Shown here in pieces: positions 18,862 to 28,053 of a stretch of 64,000 bases of DNA (position 1 is its first letter; each line of letters starts with the position of its first letter). The stretch lies in contig NZ_CAIJDE010000034.1 in NCBI RefSeq assembly GCF_903819335.1, positions 248,001 through 312,000 on the forward strand, written 5' to 3'. Origin of the DNA: Flavobacterium panici (GTDB taxonomy: Bacteria > Bacteroidota > Bacteroidia > Flavobacteriales > Flavobacteriaceae). The notes under the pieces were generated by a model. It saw only the letters and a program-made list of their open reading frames with translations, made no database searches and was not told where the DNA came from. The position numbers and the translations under genes are program-made.

Positions 18862-20232
18862 TTATACGATTACTTTACCGCCTACTAAATGCTTTACTTG
18901 CGAAAAAGGTTCAGCAACAAAGTGATCTCTATTTTTGATTTTTTCAGGGAAACGAACGTGATATTCAAATTCATCTCTAAAGTGACGAATCGCTGCTGCT
19001 ACTGGCCAAGAAGCGGCGTCACCAAGCGGACAAATTGTGTTTCCTTCAATTTTACTTTGAATGCTCCAAAGTAATTCGATATCTTCTTCACGGCCTTGAC
19101 CGTTTTCAATTCTCCATAAGATTTTTTCTAACCATCCAGTTCCTTCACGGCAAGGTGTACATTGTCCGCAAGATTCGTGGTGATAGAAACGAGCGAAATT
19201 CCAAGTGTTTCTTACAACACAAGCAGTATCATTGTAAACAATAAATCCTCCGGAACCTAACATAGATCCGGTAGCAAAACCACCATCACTTAAAGATTCG
19301 TAAGTCATTAAACGATCTTCACCGTTTGCTGTTTTGAAAATCAATTCAGCTGGTAAAATCGGCACAGAAGAACCTCCCGGTACAAATGCTTTTAATGGAC
19401 GGCTTGAAGACATTCCTCCTAAATATTCATCAGAATTCATGAATTCGTCAACACTTAAACCTAATTCAATTTCGTAAACTCCAGGATTTTTGATGTGTCC
19501 GGAAGCAGAAATTAATTTAGTTCCAGTAGAACGTCCAATTCCAATTTTAGCATAATCGTCACCAGAATTGTTTACAATCCACGGCACCGTTGCAATAGTT
19601 TCAACGTTATTTACCACAGTTGGATTTGCCCAAAGTCCTGAAACCGCAGGGAATGGTGGTTTAATACGAGGATTTCCTCTTTTACCTTCCAAAGATTCTA
19701 TAAGTGCAGTTTCTTCTCCGCAGATATAAGCTCCAGCTCCACAGTGAACGTGTAACTCTAAATCGTAACCCGTACCTAATATATTTTTTCCTAACCATCC
19801 GGCAGCCTTAGCTTCGGCGATTGCTCTTTCTAAAATTTTGAAAACCCACATATATTCTCCACGAATGTAGATATACGAAAGGTTAGCACCTAATGCGTAA
19901 CTAGAAGTAATCATTCCTTCGATCAATAAGTGAGGAATAAATTCCATCAAATAACGATCTTTGAAAGTTCCCGGCTCTGATTCGTCAGCGTTACAAACTA
20001 AGTGTCTTGGTTTTCCTGATTTTTTATCAATAAAGCTCCATTTCATTCCGGCAGGGAAACCCGCGCCGCCACGACCACGAAGACCTGATTTTTTTACTTC
20101 TTCGGTAACTTCATCCGGTGTAAGTGTTTTTAAAGCTTTTTCTACAGAAGCATAACCACCATTTTGGCGATATACTTCGTAGGTTTTAATTCCAGGAATA
20201 TTGATTTTATCTAATAATATTTTTTGTGACAT
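18862..20232 (-). CDS. nuoF: NADH-quinone oxidoreductase subunit F (NADH and FMN binding)
   Basis: The 456-aa flavoprotein takes electrons from NADH. The glycine-rich NADH loop (GLRGRGGAGFPAG), FMN-site region (CNADESEPGTFKDR, CGEETALIESLEG) and the [4Fe-4S] N3 ligands (ESCGQCTPCREG with a later Cys in GNTICPLGDA) are all present. It is 1 bp from nuoE and 92 bp before nuoG; that gap holds only AT-rich sequence. Confidence 0.97.
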   Translation of the reverse strand: MSQKILLDKINIPGIKTYEVYRQNGGYASVEKALKTLTPDEVTEEVKKSGLRGRGGAGFPAGMKWSFIDKKSGKPRHLVCNADESEPGTFKDRYLMEFIPHLLIEGMITSSYALGANLSYIYIRGEYMWVFKILERAIAEAKAAGWLGKNILGTGYDLELHVHCGAGAYICGEETALIESLEGKRGNPRIKPPFPAVSGLWANPTVVNNVETIATVPWIVNNSGDDYAKIGIGRSTGTKLISASGHIKNPGVYEIELGLSVDEFMNSDEYLGGMSSSRPLKAFVPGGSSVPILPAELIFKTANGEDRLMTYESLSDGGFATGSMLGSGGFIVYNDTACVVRNTWNFARFYHHESCGQCTPCREGTGWLEKILWRIENGQGREEDIELLWSIQSKIEGNTICPLGDAASWPVAAAIRHFRDEFEYHVRFPEKIKNRDHFVAEPFSQVKHLVGGKVIV

Positions 20233-20233
20233 C

Positions 20234-20764
20234 TTATTTATCGTGTAATATTATTTTATCATCTTTACAATCAGCGATTAACTGATCGATTTTTTCTTCT
20301 GTCAATTTCTCTTTGTAGAAATCGCCTAATTGCATCATCGGAGCGTATCCGCATGCACCTAAACATTCTACACCGGCAATGGTAAACATTCCATCGGCAG
20401 TTGTTTCACCCATTTTAATGCCTAATTTTTCAGAAGTATAATCCATTAAATTTTCGGCACCGCTTAAACAACAACAAGACGTCTGGCAAAATTCAAACAT
20501 GTATTTTCCAATTGGTTTTTGGTTGAACATGGTATAAAAAGTAACCACTTCATAAACCTCAATTGGTTTTATCTGAAGAATTTCGGCAACCTTGTCCTGC
20601 AGTTCAATGCTAAGCCAGTTGTTATGCGCATCCTGCACTTCGTGCAAAACAGGCAGTAAAGCCGATTTTTGTTTGCCTTCCGGATAATGACTAATCAATT
20701 CATTGATACGAGCGATCAATGCCTCAGTCATATTTATTTCTTGTTTGTAATGTTTACGTTCCAT
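20234..20764 (-). CDS. nuoE: NADH-quinone oxidoreductase subunit E
   Basis: The 176-aa thioredoxin-fold subunit holds the [2Fe-2S] cluster N1a: CQTSCCC and CLGACGYAP supply the four Cys ligands. Helical N-terminal part (NELISHYPEGKQKSALLPVLHEVQD) is typical. An alternative ATG at 20731 (MTEALIARINEL) would shorten it by 11 residues; the sequence does not decide between them. A 142-bp AT-rich repeat gap separates it from nuoD. Confidence 0.95.
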   Translation of the reverse strand: MERKHYKQEINMTEALIARINELISHYPEGKQKSALLPVLHEVQDAHNNWLSIELQDKVAEILQIKPIEVYEVVTFYTMFNQKPIGKYMFEFCQTSCCCLSGAENLMDYTSEKLGIKMGETTADGMFTIAGVECLGACGYAPMMQLGDFYKEKLTEEKIDQLIADCKDDKIILHDK

Positions 20765-20906
20765 TTTTTATTTTGGATTTTAGATTTTAGATTTTAGATT
20801 TTTTCAATCTGGATCTATAATCGGCATTCTTTTTAAATTTTAGATTTCTGATTTTAAATTTTAGATCTTCCAATCTGCAATCTAAATTCTAAAATCTGCA
20901 ATCTTT
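20765..20906. repeat. AT-rich reiterated ATTTTAGATTTT-type sequence between nuoD and nuoE
   Basis: The words TTTTAGATTTTAGATTTT and TCTAAATTCTAAAATCTGC recur on both strands, so that 20770-20805 and 20865-20900 can pair imperfectly. The same word family fills the nuoA-nuoB gap at 23243-23400. Confidence 0.55.
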
Positions 20907-22145
20907 TTACGCGTCTAATTCTCCTGCAATTACGTTTAAACTCGAAAGGATAACAATTGCATCAGAAAGTAACGCACCTTTAATCATTTCAGGATATGCC
21001 TGGTAGTAAATAAAACAAGGTCTTCTGAAATGTAATCTATATGGAGTTCTGCTTCCGTCTGTAACTAAATAAAAACCTATCTCTCCGTTTCCTCCTTCAA
21101 CAGGGTGGTAAATTTCGGCAACCGGAACAGGAACTTCTCCCATTACGATTTTAAAGTGATAGATTAATGATTCCATCGAATTATATACATCTTCTTTTGG
21201 AGGAAGATAATAATCAGGAACCTGAGCATGGTATTCGTTTCCTTCTGGCATTTTTTCCAAAGCCTGACGAATAATGCTTAAACTTTCCCAAACTTCAGCG
21301 TTACGAACACAGAAACGATCGTAAGTGTCACCTGATTTTCCAACAGGAACAATAAAATCAAAATCTTCGTAAGATGAGTAAGGCTGGGCCACACGAACGT
21401 CGTAATCAACTCCGGCAGCACGTAAGTTTGGACCTGTAAATCCGTAAGCCATTGCTTGTTCAGCAGAGATTGCACCTACGTTTACAGTTCTGTCAAGGAA
21501 AATTCTGTTTCTTTCGAATAAGTTTTCGAATTCTTTCCATGCAACTGGAAATTCTTCAAGGAATTTATCTAGTTTTTTGAAAGCTTCTGGAGACCAGTCT
21601 CTTTCAAAACCACCAATTCTTCCCATATTTGTAGTCAAACGAGCTCCACAAATTTCTTCGTAGATTTCGTAGATTTTTTCTCTAAATTGAAAAACGTATA
21701 AGAAACCAGTATACGCACCAGTATCAACCCCAAGAATCGAGTTACAGATTAAGTGGTCTGTAATACGAGCCAGCTCCATTACAATAACTCTTAAGTATTG
21801 TGCTCTTTTTGGAACTTCAACACCTAATAGCTTTTCTAATGTCATCCACCATCCCATATTATTAATAGGAGAGGAGCAATAGTTCATACGGTCTGTAAGA
21901 GGAGTAATTTGGTAAAACGGACGATTTTCGGCAATTTTTTCGAAAGCTCTGTGGATGTAACCAATAGTTGGTTCAGCTTCCAGAATTCTTTCACCATCCA
22001 TTAATAGGATATTTTGAAAAATACCGTGAGTCGCAGGGTGGGTAGGACCTAAATTCAGTACTGAAAGCTCGCTTCCGTCTTCGTTTAGTTTCTCCTTAAT
22101 TATTTTAGCATAACGATGCTCTGGTGGTAATAATAGTTCTGACAT
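20907..22145 (-). CDS. nuoD: NADH-quinone oxidoreductase subunit D
   Basis: The 412-aa 49-kDa-type subunit forms the quinone-binding pocket with NuoB. Recognisable stretches are LNLGPTHPATHG (conserved His), EPTIGYIHRAFEKIAE, YCSSPINNMGWW and the C-terminal DPxxGE-like region YPEMIKGALLSDAIVILSSLNVIAGELDA. It is a stand-alone gene, not fused with nuoC, whose stop lies 25 bp upstream. Confidence 0.96.
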   Translation of the reverse strand: MSELLLPPEHRYAKIIKEKLNEDGSELSVLNLGPTHPATHGIFQNILLMDGERILEAEPTIGYIHRAFEKIAENRPFYQITPLTDRMNYCSSPINNMGWWMTLEKLLGVEVPKRAQYLRVIVMELARITDHLICNSILGVDTGAYTGFLYVFQFREKIYEIYEEICGARLTTNMGRIGGFERDWSPEAFKKLDKFLEEFPVAWKEFENLFERNRIFLDRTVNVGAISAEQAMAYGFTGPNLRAAGVDYDVRVAQPYSSYEDFDFIVPVGKSGDTYDRFCVRNAEVWESLSIIRQALEKMPEGNEYHAQVPDYYLPPKEDVYNSMESLIYHFKIVMGEVPVPVAEIYHPVEGGNGEIGFYLVTDGSRTPYRLHFRRPCFIYYQAYPEMIKGALLSDAIVILSSLNVIAGELDA

Positions 22146-22170
22146 TTTATAATGTTGAATTATTTATTTT

Positions 22171-22692
22171 TTAGCAATTTGTTGTTGTTCTTCCAAAGAA
22201 TCTGTCGTCTTTATCAGTTCTTCCGCTGTCTTCCATTGGGAATTCTTTTCTCATTGGGAAAGACACCATTTCGTCCATATTCAAAATACGTTTCAATTGC
22301 GGATGGCCAATAAAATTGATTCCGTAGAAATCGTATGTTTCTCTTTCCATCCAGTTTGAACTTAAAAAGATATTTGAAACAGTTTTGATTTCTGGTTTTT
22401 CGCCATTCAGATAAACTTTAATTCTCAAACGTTTGTTTTCGTACCAGTTGTGCAAATGATATACGATAGCAAACTGACGTTCTGAATCGTTGTCTGGGTA
22501 ATGAACCCCGCATAAATCTGTTAAAAAGTGAAAACGTAGTTCAGAATCGTTTTTAAGGAATAAAATCAACGCTGTAATTTTATCAGCTGAAGCTTCTAAA
22601 GAAAAAATATCTCTTTCTTGCTGAAAGTTAAAAACATCGTTATTAAATGTTTCTGTAAGTTTATCTTGAATCAGGGTATTTTCTAAAGCCAT
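22171..22692 (-). CDS. nuoC: NADH-quinone oxidoreductase subunit C
   Basis: The 173-aa 30-kDa-type subunit carries the family signature WMERETYDFYGINFIGHPQLKRIL followed by FPMRKEFP. It is a structural part of the peripheral arm beside NuoD. It starts 1 bp after the nuoB stop. Length is normal for an unfused NuoC. Confidence 0.95.
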   Translation of the reverse strand: MALENTLIQDKLTETFNNDVFNFQQERDIFSLEASADKITALILFLKNDSELRFHFLTDLCGVHYPDNDSERQFAIVYHLHNWYENKRLRIKVYLNGEKPEIKTVSNIFLSSNWMERETYDFYGINFIGHPQLKRILNMDEMVSFPMRKEFPMEDSGRTDKDDRFFGRTTTNC

Positions 22693-22693
22693 C

Positions 22694-23242
22694 TTATGAG
22701 ATATTATATGAAGCTAATAATTCTTGGTATTCTGGTGAACTTCTGCGTCTAACAGATTCGCTTTTTACCAATTCTTGTAATCTCATTACACCGTCAACAA
22801 TCTGCTCTGGTCTTGGCGGGCATCCAGGAACGTAAACGTCAACCGGGATTACTTTATCAATTCCTTGTAAAACTGAGTAAGTATCGAAAATACCTCCTGA
22901 TGAAGCGCAAGCTCCAACAGCAATTACCCAGCGCGGCTCAGACATTTGTTCGTAAACTTGTCTTAAAATTGGAGCCATTTTTTTAGAAATAGTTCCCATT
23001 ACTAATAACATATCTGCCTGACGAGGAGAAAAACTCACACGCTCAGATCCAAATCGTGCTAAATCGTAATGTGAAGCCATTGTTGCCATAAACTCAATTC
23101 CGCAGCAAGATGTTGCGAATGGTAAAGGCCAAAGAGAATTCGCGCGTGCCAAACCAACAACGTCATTTAGTTTTGTAGCGAAGAAACCTTCTCCTACAAC
23201 TCCTTCCGGTGGCGCAACCATATTTACATTTGAATCGCTCAT
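22694..23242 (-). CDS. nuoB: NADH-quinone oxidoreductase subunit B
   Basis: The 182-aa subunit holds the terminal [4Fe-4S] cluster N2: TSCCGIEFMA provides the tandem cysteines, with further ligands in VGACASSGG and PGCPPRPEQ. The loop VMGTISKKMAPILRQVYEQM is typical. It is separated from nuoA by a 158-bp repeat-rich gap. Confidence 0.97.
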   Translation of the reverse strand: MSDSNVNMVAPPEGVVGEGFFATKLNDVVGLARANSLWPLPFATSCCGIEFMATMASHYDLARFGSERVSFSPRQADMLLVMGTISKKMAPILRQVYEQMSEPRWVIAVGACASSGGIFDTYSVLQGIDKVIPVDVYVPGCPPRPEQIVDGVMRLQELVKSESVRRRSSPEYQELLASYNIS

Positions 23243-23400
23243 TTTATTTTAGATTTCTGATTTTAGATTTTAGATTTGTTGAAATCATAAAAAGTAAAAT
23301 CAATTTTTTTAAATCAGTATATTAATTCAAAGGAGTTTAAATTTTAAATTTTAATTCAAGACATAATCTAAAATCAGAAATCTAAAATCTAAAATCACAT
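23243..23400. repeat. Inverted AT-rich repeats between nuoA and nuoB
   Basis: AGATTTCTGATTTTAGATTT near 23251-23270 is matched in inverted orientation by AATCTAAAATCAGAAATCT near 23366-23385, with further TCTAAAATC copies. The RNA could fold into a long weak hairpin. No gene is present. Confidence 0.6.
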
Positions 23401-23766
23401 TTATTCCCAGTCTAAAGCTCTTTTTTTGATGATGTAGAAAAAACCAACTAAAAGTAAAGCCATAAAAACGACCATTTTAAGCATTCCTTCTATACCAAGA
23501 TCTTTAAAGTTTACTGCCCACGGATAAAGGAAAATTACCTCTACGTCAAACAATACGAACAAAATTGCTACCAGAAAATATTTTACAGAAAAAGGAATAC
23601 GGGCATTACCAACAGATTCGATACCGCACTCGAAGTTTTTATCTTTTACTTCAGAGGTTCTTTTTGGGCCTAATTTTCCAGAAATAATGATTGTTCCTAC
23701 CACAAAACCAACAGCCAGAATGAACTGCATTAAGATAGGAATGTAACTGTATTGATCAGATTGCAT
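23401..23766 (-). CDS. nuoA: NADH-quinone oxidoreductase subunit A
   Basis: The subunit has three transmembrane helices with the hallmark FECGIES...KYFLVAILFVLFDVEVIFLYPWA. An upstream in-frame ATG at 23814 exists, but a strong promoter -7 element lies at 23799-23806, downstream of that codon. The ATG at 23766 (MQSDQYSYIPIL), giving 121 aa, is therefore chosen and fits the usual NuoA length. It is the first gene of the nuo operon. Confidence 0.93.
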   Translation of the reverse strand: MQSDQYSYIPILMQFILAVGFVVGTIIISGKLGPKRTSEVKDKNFECGIESVGNARIPFSVKYFLVAILFVLFDVEVIFLYPWAVNFKDLGIEGMLKMVVFMALLLVGFFYIIKKRALDWE

Positions 23767-23798
23767 AAGCTTAGCTTTTTTACTTAAAGAATAAGCCA

Positions 23799-23830
23799 CA
23801 AAGATAACTTTCAACTATGTAAATCACAAA
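23799..23830 (-). promoter_or_regulatory. Bacteroidota-type promoter of the nuo operon
   Basis: On the minus strand TTTG (23830-23827), 20 bp, then TATCTTTG (23806-23799) matches the -33/-7 consensus TTTG-N~20-TAnnTTTG exactly. Predicted transcription starts near 23792, about 25 bp before the nuoA ATG. Confidence 0.8.
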
Positions 23831-23934
23831 CTAAAGGGAGATATAAGTACACCATGAAAGCGCGTTTATATGTAATTTTTATTGATTATAAATAACACAT
23901 GCTTTTTTTAATATTTTTTTAAGAAATGGACAAA

Positions 23935-23970
23935 AAAAAACGTCTCGAAATAAATCGAAACGTTTTTAAA
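23935..23970 (-). terminator. Terminator downstream of cspA
   Basis: ACGTCTCGA (23940-23948) pairs with TCGAAACGT (23955-23963) with one mismatch; A-runs on the plus strand give the T-tract on the minus strand. Confidence 0.65.
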
Positions 23971-24009
23971 ACCATTCAGAGGCAAAAAAAATAAATTGCT
24001 ATATTTTTC

Positions 24010-24204
24010 TTAGATTACTGCTACTTTAGCAGCAACTTTCCCTTTTCTTCCTTCTTCTTCTTCATAGCTTACACGGTCTCCTTCGCGTAATTCTTCCGCG
24101 TTAATTCCTGAAGCGTGAACGAAGATGTCCTTTCCTGTTTCTTCGTCTGTAATGAATCCATAACCTTTAGATTCATTGAAAAATTTTACTGTACCTGTAC
24201 GCAT
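24010..24204 (-). CDS. Cold-shock domain protein (CspA family)
   Basis: The 64-aa protein is a single OB-fold cold-shock domain: GTVKFFNESKGYGFI contains RNP1 and DIFVHAS is RNP2, followed by the acidic, KGKVAAKV-type tail. It binds single-stranded RNA/DNA and acts as an RNA chaperone. A -7-like TACATTTG is present on the minus strand at 24241-24234, with TTTG 15 bp further upstream, shorter than optimal. A hairpin terminator follows. Confidence 0.95.
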   Translation of the reverse strand: MRTGTVKFFNESKGYGFITDEETGKDIFVHASGINAEELREGDRVSYEEEEGRKGKVAAKVAVI

Positions 24205-24506
24205 TGTAATTGTAATAATAATTTATAATAAAGCAAATGTAATATATAAATTCATACAAAAGACATCTACCTGTTAATTTTTTGTAAAAATTATTGATTT
24301 CCAGTGTTTTTACGTAGTTTATTGCATCAAATTATATATGAAATACCATAATTTGAGAATCGTTAATTGTAAGAATATTAAAAAGATGAACTTGTAGGAA
24401 TTTAATATTTGAATAAGTGTAAATCAGCCCATTATTTTTTGTGACTTTATTACATAAAAAAACAGCTGAATTTTCAGCTGTTTTTAAATATTTAAATTTC
24501 TATTAA
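24205..24506. other. Intergenic region between cspA and aspS
   Basis: It contains the probable cspA promoter (24234-24260) and the aspS terminator (24456-24486). The middle part (about 24270-24450) is AT-rich and shows no open frame or folded RNA that I can support. Confidence 0.6.
24456..24487 (-). terminator. Terminator downstream of aspS
   Basis: AAAAACAGCTGAA / TTCAGCTGTTTTT forms a symmetric stem with flanking A- and T-runs about 20 bp past the aspS stop. Confidence 0.85.
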
Positions 24507-26258
24507 TTATATAGAATCAATTTTAATGTGTAATTCTTTCAATTGAGATTCATCAATTGTTGATGGAGCATCGATCATCACATCGCGTCCTGAATTGTTT
24601 TTAGGGAAAGCGATAAAATCTCTAATAGTTTCCTGACCGCCTAAAATGGCAACCAATCTATCTAAACCAAAAGCTAAACCACCGTGAGGAGGCGCTCCAA
24701 ATTGAAAAGCATCCATTAAGAAACCAAACTGTGCTTTTGCTTCTTCTTCAGTAAATCCTAAATACTTGAACATTAACTGCTGTGTTGCTTTATCATGAAT
24801 ACGAATTGATCCGCCGCCAATTTCGTTTCCGTTTAAAACCATATCGTAAGCATTGGCACGAACTTTTCCCGGTTCTGTTTCTAACAAGGCCATGTCTTCT
24901 GGTTTTGGAGAAGTAAACGGGTGGTGCATTGCGTGGTAACGACCGCTTTCTTCGTCAAGTTCCAATAATGGGAAATCAACAACCCATAATGGAGCAAATT
25001 CTTCAGGATTACGCAATCCTAAACGAGTTGCTAATTCCATACGAAGTGCAGAAAGCTGCGCACGTGTTTTGTTAGCAGGACCAGAAAGTACAAAAATCAT
25101 GTCTCCAGGATTTGCTTCTGTAGCTTTTGCCCAGTTTGCTAAATCATCATTATCGTAGAATTTATCTACAGATGATTTGAAAGTTCCATCTTCATTGCAT
25201 TTTACATAAACCATTCCAGATGCTCCAACTTGCGGACGTTTTACCCAGTCAATTAATCCGTCAATTTCTTTACGGGTATAATTTCCTGCTCCCGGAACAG
25301 CGATTCCCACCACTAATTCAGCTGAATTGAAAACAGGGAATTCTTTATGCTGTGCAAATTCGTTTAACTCACCAAATTTCATCCCGAAACGGATGTCCGG
25401 TTTGTCATTTCCGTATGTTTTCATAGCATAGTCGTAAGTAATTCTTGGGAATTTTTCTACTTCTATACCTTTAATTTCTTTTAATAAATGTCTTGTCAAA
25501 CCTTCAAAAACATTTAAAATGTCTTCTTGTTCAACAAACGCCATTTCGCAGTCGATTTGTGTAAACTCCGGCTGACGGTCTGCACGTAAATCTTCATCAC
25601 GGAAACATTTCACAATTTGGAAATATTTATCCATTCCACCCACCATCAATAATTGTTTGAAAGTTTGTGGGGATTGTGGCAATGCATAAAACTGTCCTTC
25701 GTTCATACGGCTTGGTACAACGAAATCTCTTGCTCCTTCTGGAGTTGATTTGATTAAATAAGGAGTTTCAACTTCGCAGAAATCTAAATCAGATAGATAT
25801 TTACGAACTTCCATTGCTACTTTATGACGGAACAATAAACTGTTTTTTACCGGATTTCTACGAATATCTAAATAACGGTATTTCATTCTGATATCTTCAC
25901 CACCGTCAGTTTCATCTTCAATTGTGAAAGGAGGCGTTAAAGCAGCATTTAAAATCGTTAATTCAGAAACTAAAATTTCGATTTCACCAGTCGGAATGTT
26001 TTTGTTTTTAGCTTCACGCTCAATAACAGTTCCTTTTACCTGAATTACAAATTCACGACCAAGAGTTTTGGCTAATTCAAAAACGGTTTTATCGGTACGA
26101 CTTTCGTCGAAAATAAGCTGTGTAATTCCATAACGGTCGCGTAAATCGACCCAGTTCATAAATCCTTTATCACGTGATTTTTGAACCCAGCCCGCAAGTG
26201 TAACTTCGGTATTAATATTTGAAGCGTTTAATTCGCCGCAATTATGACTTCTATACAT
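24507..26258 (-). CDS. aspS: Aspartate--tRNA ligase
   Basis: The class II synthetase charges tRNA-Asp. It has an N-terminal OB-fold anticodon domain ([24 protein letters not shown]), motif 2 ([18 protein letters not shown]), a bacterial GAD insertion domain, and motif 3 ([10 protein letters not shown]). The frame opens at 26291, but the -7 element TACTTTTG at 26284-26277 lies downstream of that codon. The ATG at 26258 ([10 protein letters not shown]) is chosen, giving 583 aa, normal for bacterial AspS. The gene is monocistronic. Confidence 0.96.
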   Translation of the reverse strand: MYRSHNCGELNASNINTEVTLAGWVQKSRDKGFMNWVDLRDRYGITQLIFDESRTDKTVFELAKTLGREFVIQVKGTVIEREAKNKNIPTGEIEILVSELTILNAALTPPFTIEDETDGGEDIRMKYRYLDIRRNPVKNSLLFRHKVAMEVRKYLSDLDFCEVETPYLIKSTPEGARDFVVPSRMNEGQFYALPQSPQTFKQLLMVGGMDKYFQIVKCFRDEDLRADRQPEFTQIDCEMAFVEQEDILNVFEGLTRHLLKEIKGIEVEKFPRITYDYAMKTYGNDKPDIRFGMKFGELNEFAQHKEFPVFNSAELVVGIAVPGAGNYTRKEIDGLIDWVKRPQVGASGMVYVKCNEDGTFKSSVDKFYDNDDLANWAKATEANPGDMIFVLSGPANKTRAQLSALRMELATRLGLRNPEEFAPLWVVDFPLLELDEESGRYHAMHHPFTSPKPEDMALLETEPGKVRANAYDMVLNGNEIGGGSIRIHDKATQQLMFKYLGFTEEEAKAQFGFLMDAFQFGAPPHGGLAFGLDRLVAILGGQETIRDFIAFPKNNSGRDVMIDAPSTIDESQLKELHIKIDSI

Positions 26259-26276
26259 AATCTCAATTTTAGACTG

Positions 26277-26284
26277 CAAAAGTA
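26277..26284 (-). promoter_or_regulatory. Probable aspS promoter -7 element
   Basis: TACTTTTG on the minus strand fits TAnnTTTG and lies about 19 bp upstream of the chosen aspS start. A TTTG word 24 bp further upstream (26309-26312) may serve as -33 box. Confidence 0.5.
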
Positions 26285-26381
26285 AACACAAAATTCAAAT
26301 TAATATAACAAAGTGTGCAACTAGATGATTATTAATTTAAAATATTTTGTTAATTCTGAAATTTTGAACTTGTAATTTCTT

Positions 26382-26389
26382 TAGATTTG
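26382..26389 (+). promoter_or_regulatory. Probable -7 element of the TlpA-like gene
   Basis: TAGATTTG matches TAnnTTTG, 25 bp before the ATG at 26415; TTTG at 26363-26366 is 15 bp upstream, a short spacing. Confidence 0.5.
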
Positions 26390-26414
26390 ATGTACTAAAA
26401 CAAACTTTAATACT

Positions 26415-27413
26415 ATGAAGAAACTTCTTATTGCAGGTTTAGTGCTTTTCAGTGCTTTGAATATCAGTGCACAATCTAAAAAGTATGTAACTTTTGAAGC
26501 AAATATCGCCAACAGAAATACTGACATTATAAAGATTATTAATGAAGGCAGAGTAATCAAAACCATCTATGTCGATAAGAATGGTATTTTTAAAGATACT
26601 CTGGTTGTTGATGGAGGCAGAAGCCGATTATATGATGGTGTAGAATCGACAGAATTGTTTCTAAAAAACGGTTACGATATAAAACTGAAAATGGATGCCA
26701 AACAATTTGATGAATCTATTGTTTACACTGGTAAAGGAAGTGCAGAAAACAACATTTTAGCGCAGCGTATTTTAGCCGATGAAAAACTTTATGACAATAG
26801 TGTTGCTTCTCTGGACGATGCTGCTTTTAATAAGTTGGTCGATGCAAAAAAAGCCGGCGATGCTGCTCGTTTAAAAGATAAAAATCTAGATCCGGAATTT
26901 GTAAAAATTGAAACAGAAAATGGAGCTAACGCAATTGCAGAAATCTCTCAATATCGTAAAGAAGCTCAGGATATTGCAAAAATGAACAATAAACCTTCTC
27001 CAGGTTTTGATTATGAAAACCATAAAGGAGGTAAAACCAAACTTTCTGATTTAAAAGGTAAATATGTTTATATTGATCTTTGGGCAACGTGGTGCGGACC
27101 TTGTAGAGGAGAAATTCCATATTTGCAAAAAGTGGAAGAAAAATATCATGGAAAAAATATTGAGTTCGTAAGTATTTCGATAGATACACCAAAAGATCAT
27201 GATAAATGGCAAAAGTTTGTAACCGATAAACAACTAGGAGGGATTCAGTTATTTTCTGATAATGAATGGAAATCGGAGTTTGTAACAAGTTATAATGTAA
27301 CCGGAATTCCGAGATTCATTTTAATTGACCCAAAAGGTAATGTTGTCGATGCAAATGCATCAAGACCCTCTTCTCCAGACCTTGAAAAGCAGTTAGATTC
27401 ATTATTGAACTAA
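26415..27413 (+). CDS. Exported TlpA-type thiol-disulfide oxidoreductase
   Basis: The 332-aa protein has a signal peptide (1-20, ending SAQ) and an N-terminal beta-rich domain resembling the DUF4369 region often fused to such proteins. A thioredoxin/AhpC-TSA domain starts near residue 195 with PSPGFDYENHKGGKTKLSDLKGKYVYIDLWATWCGPC; the active cysteines are Cys227 and Cys230. The cis-Pro loop is visible as TGIPRFILID. It probably reduces disulfides or helps cytochrome c maturation in the periplasm. It is monocistronic, divergent from aspS, and ends at a terminator. Confidence 0.9.
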   Translation: MKKLLIAGLVLFSALNISAQSKKYVTFEANIANRNTDIIKIINEGRVIKTIYVDKNGIFKDTLVVDGGRSRLYDGVESTELFLKNGYDIKLKMDAKQFDESIVYTGKGSAENNILAQRILADEKLYDNSVASLDDAAFNKLVDAKKAGDAARLKDKNLDPEFVKIETENGANAIAEISQYRKEAQDIAKMNNKPSPGFDYENHKGGKTKLSDLKGKYVYIDLWATWCGPCRGEIPYLQKVEEKYHGKNIEFVSISIDTPKDHDKWQKFVTDKQLGGIQLFSDNEWKSEFVTSYNVTGIPRFILIDPKGNVVDANASRPSSPDLEKQLDSLLN

Positions 27414-27470
27414 TTTATGCATTAAATTTATAACGTTATCGTAGTTTTAGTTTTTTGCTAAAACACCAGT

Positions 27471-27502
27471 AAAACCAATGCCTCAGCGTTGGTTTTTTTG
27501 TT
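27471..27502 (+). terminator. Terminator of the TlpA-like gene
   Basis: AAAACCAATGC / GCGTTGGTTTT with a 4-nt loop, one mismatch, followed by a T-run. Confidence 0.75.
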
Positions 27503-27583
27503 TTTTGGAAATTTCCAATGTTAAGTTTTTATTCAATGTTACCAAATTGTTAAGTAAAAGTTTTTTTAATGTAAACAATTAAC

Positions 27584-27591
27584 TATATTTG
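27584..27591 (+). promoter_or_regulatory. Probable -7 element of the MORN-type gene
   Basis: TATATTTG fits the Bacteroidota -7 consensus and lies 32 bp before the ATG at 27624. No convincing -33 box is visible. Confidence 0.45.
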
Positions 27592-27623
27592 ATAATGATT
27601 TCTTAACATTAATACCTAAAGAT

Positions 27624-27974
27624 ATGAAAAAGAGTGTAATTTTAGCAGCGTTGTTGTTCTCTGGAATATTAGCTGCACAAGAAGTGAATCCTGAATTAGA
27701 AGCTGTTGGAAACAAAGTAAAAGCTACTTATTATTATGATAATGGCAGAGTACAGCAAGAAGGCTTCTTTAAGGATGGTAAATTAGATGGTGTTTGGGTA
27801 TCTTATGATGAAAGAGGAAATAAAAAAGCCATTGGAGAATACACAGACGGAGTTAAAACTGGAAAATGGATTTATTTTAATGACAACAATAACTTAAGTG
27901 AAGTTGCTTATGTTGACAATAAAGTAGCCTCAGTTAAAAACTTACAGAAAAATGCTTTAGCAAACAGAAACTAA
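27624..27974 (+). CDS. Exported MORN-repeat-like protein
   Basis: The 116-aa protein has a signal peptide (about 1-19, ending LAAQ) and three MORN-like strands: YYYDNGRVQQEGFFKDGKLDGVW, YDERGNKKAIGEYTDGVKTGKW and YFNDNNNLSEVAYVDNK. Such repeats resemble the YwqK antitoxin/toxin-immunity families and many Flavobacterium envelope proteins, but the repeat alone does not show function. It is likely periplasmic. It is monocistronic and ends at a strong terminator. Confidence 0.75.
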   Translation: MKKSVILAALLFSGILAAQEVNPELEAVGNKVKATYYYDNGRVQQEGFFKDGKLDGVWVSYDERGNKKAIGEYTDGVKTGKWIYFNDNNNLSEVAYVDNKVASVKNLQKNALANRN

Positions 27975-27996
27975 TTAAGTTTCGACAATTTATAAG

Positions 27997-28036
27997 AAAG
28001 AGGCTGTCTCGATTTTTGAGATAGCCTCTTTGTTAT
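27997..28036 (+). terminator. Terminator of the MORN-type gene
   Basis: AAAGAGGCTGTCTC and GAGATAGCCTCTTT pair through 14 positions (one G-U) around a short T-rich loop, followed by a T-rich tail. Confidence 0.85.
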
Positions 28037-28053
28037 TTTTATATGTTTCCTTG

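Noticed and set aside
26926..27288. 120-aa minus-strand open frame inside the TlpA-like gene
   Set aside because: It lies opposite a well-supported coding region and has no features of its own.
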